64,000 nucleotides of DNA, taken from the NCBI GenBank assembly GCA_047967505.1, contig CM106540.1. One strand, 5' to 3'. Below, piece after piece: positions 63,861 through 64,000 of this stretch. Every line of letters starts with the position of its first letter. Position 1 is the stretch's first letter. The notes under the pieces were generated by a model that did no database searches, had not been told where the DNA came from, and worked only from the letters and a program-made list of their open reading frames with translations. The position numbers and the translations under genes were made by a program. The DNA comes from Dipteris shenzhenensis. Taxonomy: Eukaryota > Polypodiophyta > Polypodiopsida > Gleicheniales.

Positions 63861-64000
63861 GTCAGTGTACTTCCAGGCTATGTAGTCTTTGTACTCTTAT
63901 AGGAGAGCATGGGGATTGTGTGCTGCACTACTTTGGCAGGTACCCCTTTCATGTTGGTGTACTTCCAGGCCTGGCATCATCTAGCATGGGGATTGTGTGC
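63808..64000. repeat. tandem duplication at the window edge
   Basis: CATGGGGATTGTGTGCTGCAC and the following CAGGTACCCCTTTCATG-type sequence recur at roughly 89-bp spacing (about 63818, 63909 and 63982). The array is cut by the end of the window. Confidence 0.75.

Noticed and set aside
1-64000. CRISPR arrays, operons or bacterial defence systems
   Set aside because: Intron-bearing host gene and plant retrotransposons show eukaryotic nuclear DNA; repeats are microsatellites or tandem duplications without spacer structure.
1-64000. tRNA and rRNA genes
   Set aside because: No cloverleaf or rRNA core was recognised. The TGGTATCAGAGC matches are retroelement primer sites, not tRNA genes.

Overview
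The window is plant nuclear DNA. It holds one protein-coding host gene on the + strand, cut into 11 exons between 821 and 48109. The rest is retrotransposon sequence, simple repeats and unrecognised intronic or intergenic DNA. Giant introns full of nested LTR elements, low gene density and many GA microsatellites suggest a large-genome land plant. A fern or gymnosperm fits best, but the lineage is an inference and no marker here proves it.

Host gene: the exons were joined from GT/AG sites, codon phase and family motifs. They total 1890 nt and encode 629 residues: a charged nuclear-looking N-terminus, a conserved helical region, a VIGP-type motif, a J-domain with HPD, and a C-terminal DUF3752/GPALPP-like region. 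Introns 7 (19.3 kb) and 9 (18.7 kb) make up most of the 47.3 kb gene. The leader has three TATAAAG motifs, a W-box palindrome and three short upstream ORFs.

Intron 7 (5620-24957) contains, in order: a short LTR element with a perfect target-site duplication (TSD) and a small CCHC-knuckle ORF; a Ty3 chromodomain fragment next to a solo LTR with its own TSD; a region with a W-box/GTTAAC palindrome array; an ACGTG-dense region; a Ty3 gag-protease relic; an antisense Ty3 chromovirus that has lost protease-RT-RNase H; and copia and Ty3 scraps. Intron 8 holds a gag-only copia-type element. Intron 9 holds a decayed copia whose 5' LTR carries a hAT-like insertion. It also holds an antisense LINE remnant split by a young near-intact copia (34285-40646) and by a gag-only LTR element (41312-44440).

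Downstream of the gene (48110-64000) there is a purine-pyrimidine microsatellite block, then a decayed Ty3 element. A second antisense copia (55317-61169) is inserted into that Ty3 element; it is related to the intron 9 copy. After it come a MITE-like inverted repeat and an antisense Ty3 RT fragment that runs into the window edge.

No known or candidate multi-gene system was found. The observations most worth following up are the two related copia insertions with 6-bp rather than 5-bp TSDs (one with an empty-site control inside the window), the palindrome and ACGTG arrays in LTR-like DNA, the small LTR element with the unknown CCHC ORF, and a host gene that depends on splicing two introns near 19 kb.
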